Assembly (NCBI GenBank): GCA_005656395.1
Contig: SRSI01000014.1
Coordinates: 248,001-312,000 of the forward strand
Reading direction: 5' to 3'
Source of the DNA: Strongyloides papillosus
Taxonomy: Eukaryota > Nematoda > Chromadorea > Rhabditida > Strongyloididae
DNA length: 64,000 nt
In this document: positions 61,291 to 64,000 of the stretch, piece by piece
How positions within the stretch are numbered: the stretch's first letter is position 1
Layout of the letters: every line of letters starts with the position of its first letter
Translations under genes and position numbers: made by a program
The notes under the pieces: model-generated
Databases searched by the model: none
Told to the model about the DNA's origin: nothing
The model's input: the letters and a program-made list of their open reading frames with translations, nothing else

Positions 61291-62680
61291 TTTTTTATCA
61301 ATTATAAAAATTGAAAAAAAATTGTGATGTTACTTAGTAAAAACGTATGAATTTATACCGGAAAATCATAATAAAAGTTTGTCTAAATAATGCTTAAATA
61401 ATTATTTTGGATTAAAAAGTATTTGTTTAATTTCCGAAATTTTTAAACACCTGAATTGTCATTGATAAAAAAGGATACTGCTTCAGCATCAAACGATAAA
61501 AAATACTTCATGAACATGGTATTGTTACATATTAAAACTGTTTAAATCAAAAAACGATCATCGAATAATAAAGAGTAATATTTTAAGAACATTTTGTTGG
61601 TATTTTGTATTGCAAGTAAAGATATATTTTATTTTAAGCCACAAGAATAGAACATAATTACTATACAATAGTATTTAACTAAGTTAGGAAATGTGCTAAA
61701 TTCAACTAAATTTTTTAATTACCATTTATGTGTGTTGATATAAGATTTAATATACAAAAATATATAATTATTCAAATTTAACACTCTTTCCAATCGTTTA
61801 ATTTATACATGAACATTTTAAAAGAAATTTTGCATACAAATTCATTATATGTTATAAAAAAGATAATTTTTATTAAATTGAATGTAATTCATTATAAAAT
61901 TCATTTTTAATAATGGTCTTATTATACAATATAAAGAAAAATCTAGGCTTTAAGAAAAGCACAATATTATTAAAAAATAGCAAGTAGAAAAAAATTACTA
62001 ATTAAAAATTGTAAACAAATTTATAAGAAAATTTATTTGTTAAGTAATATTAATAGATTGTACAATACATAATCAAAAGTTCATGGAGATATTTTGTAAC
62101 CATGATGGCTCAAAGAATAAGAATATTTCTAACTAATTTTAAATTGTATATACATATCTGGTTGTATTATAGTTTTATGTAAATAAAGATGTTTTCACAG
62201 ATATTTTTGTTGCAATGTTTCTGCAGGATTAAACTTAATTTATAATAGATTGTTTAATCATCGAATTTATGATAACATGTTGAAGTAAACTGCAAAAGTG
62301 TAAAAAACAATGAGTCAACTAAAAAATAGATTCAAATATAATTAAACAAAGAAGAAACAAATAAAGGCGTACACAAAACAACGAATTATTGCAGAAAAAG
62401 GATTAAATTTTAAAATGTTATGATGAAGATAAATTTATTTCTTTTCATCTTTTTATCAATGATTATTAAAAAAAATCTTCAAATTTTATTGTACATAATA
62501 TTTAAATTATCCAATAATGTATCATTGTAATATTCTTGATAAAGAATTAGCTTTACCAATAAAACAATAGTATCATTTATAATATATTTCATTGGTAAAT
62601 ATGATTGTACTATTAAGTATTTAAATTGAAAATCTACTCTTTAACTATAAATTTCAATAACCACCCTGTTTTTGTTAAAA
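61291..62680. other. Spacer between cholinesterase-like genes 2 and 3
   Basis: Promoter side of gene 2 followed by the 3' flank of gene 3 from about 61,727. Homologous to the 58,166-59,536 spacer. No other gene. Confidence 0.6.
61350..61357 (-). promoter_or_regulatory. TATA-box candidate of cholinesterase-like gene 2
   Basis: TATAAATT on the minus strand about 60 nt before the ATG, conserved with gene 1. Confidence 0.45.
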
Positions 62681-64000
62681 TTACATTTTTTGATATTTTT
62701 TCTGAATTTGTCGTATTACTTTACAGCCCTCGGTAAGTGCAGATTTAACAAATGATGGTCCCTTCTTATTACTATATTTATCATCTATATATGCTACTAG
62801 ATAGTCTTTAGCCTTAAATGATTTCCACTTGCTGCTTTTTGATGGCTTTCCTTCTTTAACAAATTTACCTATGAGTTTCATCATTTTAATTGCTAATTTT
62901 TTTTCTTTATCTCTAGCTTTTTTAGAATAATATTGCGAGTATGTACGTGGATAACCATATTCATACAACAATTCATAACCATGGACTACACCCATCCACT
63001 TGGGCCAATGGTAGACCCTTGGCATTTGATTAAGCTGGTAGAAATATTTGTTTCCTTTTACATAGGTTAAATAATCTATTCCAAATGTAGCAATATCACA
63101 TTTGAAAATAAAATCACTCAATAGTTTCTTTGTCCAATCTCTTGATTCCTTAACTTTTTTATTAGCATATGTTTTATATAATAAATCAATATCTTCTTGT
63201 TTGTACTTATGATAATAACCAATAAGTTTAACAACATTGTAAAAATGAGTTTTATTCATTTTACACATATTGCCTTTACTTTCAAGTTTTTTATCTTTTT
63301 TGAAGTTACATCCGTATAGATCTCCTTTAAGGAATGGTGGCATTAGATAACTTGCTTCATCTCTTGTAACTCCAAACATAATATCAAATTCTTTTTTCGT
63401 GTCTCTCTTGATTAGTTTTTCCCTAATATTTCCATCGAAGAAATAATCATCAGATTCAACAGGAATAAATGCCTGTACAAGTGGTGATTGCTCAGGATTG
63501 ACAATTGATTTTGCTGCAACCATGAGTTCTCTGGCACTCTTACCTCTTAAACAATCTATAATGTCTTCAGGTTTATAAAAACCGCGGCATTTAACTTTAT
63601 TTGCTAGTGTAACCACATTTTTATTTGCCATACTCTTTGTTTGATATGACCATGTATTAAGCATTGTACCCGAATTAGCTATTACTCTTCTGAAATATTT
63701 TGAACTTGCTGGGGCATATATATGTGCTGTGACCGATGAGGCTCCGGTTCCTGAACCAAACAAAGTTATTTTTTTCTTATTTACACCGAAATATTGAATA
63801 TTGTCATAGACCCATTTTAATCCCAATTGTTGATCCGATAAACCCATATTTCCTGGCATCTCTTTGGTACCATTCAAAAAACCAAATCCAAGCACACCTA
63901 ATCTGTAGTTAAGATTAACAACAATAATGCCAGCATCATTAGCTAAAGCTGCACCGTTTAAAACATTTAGAGATGGTGAACCAGAATCATATCCATTTCC
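62681..64000 (-). CDS. Cholinesterase-like protein 3, partial (5' end outside window), Ser-to-Gly
   Basis: The frame is open from the window edge (64000) to a stop at 62681, covering about 439 residues from the GNGYDSGSPSL oxyanion segment onward. FGSGTGASS again replaces the serine elbow (Gly codon 63749-63751). KDEASY is present as RDEASY, and VHGYEL is intact. It is more diverged than genes 1 and 2 and has a two-residue-longer Lys/Ser-rich stretch near the C terminus (GKPSKSSKWKSF). Exon 1 with the signal peptide lies beyond the window. Confidence 0.92.
   Translation of the reverse strand, partial: GNGYDSGSPSLNVLNGAALANDAGIIVVNLNYRLGVLGFGFLNGTKEMPGNMGLSDQQLGLKWVYDNIQYFGVNKKKITLFGSGTGASSVTAHIYAPASSKYFRRVIANSGTMLNTWSYQTKSMANKNVVTLANKVKCRGFYKPEDIIDCLRGKSARELMVAAKSIVNPEQSPLVQAFIPVESDDYFFDGNIREKLIKRDTKKEFDIMFGVTRDEASYLMPPFLKGDLYGCNFKKDKKLESKGNMCKMNKTHFYNVVKLIGYYHKYKQEDIDLLYKTYANKKVKESRDWTKKLLSDFIFKCDIATFGIDYLTYVKGNKYFYQLNQMPRVYHWPKWMGVVHGYELLYEYGYPRTYSQYYSKKARDKEKKLAIKMMKLIGKFVKEGKPSKSSKWKSFKAKDYLVAYIDDKYSNKKGPSFVKSALTEGCKVIRQIQKKYQKM

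Larger units (their letters stand above)
55540..64000. repeat. Tandem array of cholinesterase-like units (~3.1 kb each)
   Basis: Three head-to-tail units begin near 55,540, 58,606 and 61,727, each opening with a variant of atgtgggttaatataaaatt. Each contains about 0.9 kb of homologous 3' flank and one minus-strand gene. The third unit runs out of the window. Flanks and coding sequence are both conserved, pointing to recent tandem duplication. Confidence 0.85.

Noticed and set aside
1..64000. CRISPR arrays, bacterial operons, phage or prophage genes
   Set aside because: Spliced animal genes throughout; no direct-repeat/spacer pattern, Shine-Dalgarno series or prokaryotic gene cluster seen.

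Overview
This window reads as nuclear DNA of a nematode, most likely a Strongyloides-type clade IV species. The sequence is very AT-rich, introns are tiny (about 40-120 nt), and the conserved genes are animal ones: a Wnt, a TMEM41B-type scramblase, a GH27 glycosidase, nematode serpentine receptors and cholinesterase-like proteins. The species assignment is inference; no rRNA or mitochondrial marker is present. All gene models were spliced by eye from reading-frame continuity and GT/AG sites.

Layout. (1) 1-447: the end of an unidentified DNA-transposon-like element. (2) 448-22,190: a tandem array of seven serpentine (srv/srg-like) receptor copies, all on the minus strand, in repeat units of about 2-3 kb. 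Three copies are intact two-exon genes and four carry small frameshifts. The first unit holds a Ty3/gypsy-type LTR retrotransposon (770-4641) with identical LTRs and a gag-pol frame that lacks the integrase core. (3) 22,200-32,400: a graveyard of protein tyrosine phosphatase (PTP) genes. It holds a broken cytosolic PTP on the plus strand, a broken receptor PTP with two phosphatase domains on the minus strand, and a decayed duplicate of the receptor ectodomain.

(4) 33,300-48,550: a gene-dense block of ordinary genes. These are a small single-pass membrane protein, a Wnt ligand, TMEM41B, an S/T/N-rich membrane protein, an alpha-galactosidase/alpha-N-acetylgalactosaminidase, and a 1,893-residue secreted protein built from EGF-EGF-vWA-like modules. 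This block shows a striking alternation of G/T-rich and A/C-rich segments that ignores exon borders. (5) 48,550-55,520: repeat-rich DNA with two copies of a ~736 bp inverted-repeat element, a degenerate tRNA-Met, a small secreted-protein gene, a dead mariner transposase and a decayed Lys/Ser-rich secreted-protein gene. (6) 55,520-64,000: three tandem cholinesterase-like genes on the minus strand (the third cut by the window end). All have Gly in place of the nucleophile Ser while keeping the Glu and His positions, so they are predicted not to be esterases.

The window is not one pathway. It shows two fast-turnover tandem families (chemoreceptors and secreted pseudo-cholinesterases) and a decaying PTP cluster on either side of a stable housekeeping/developmental block. 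Many single-base lesions fall in homopolymer runs, so sequencing error must be excluded before each pseudogene call is trusted.
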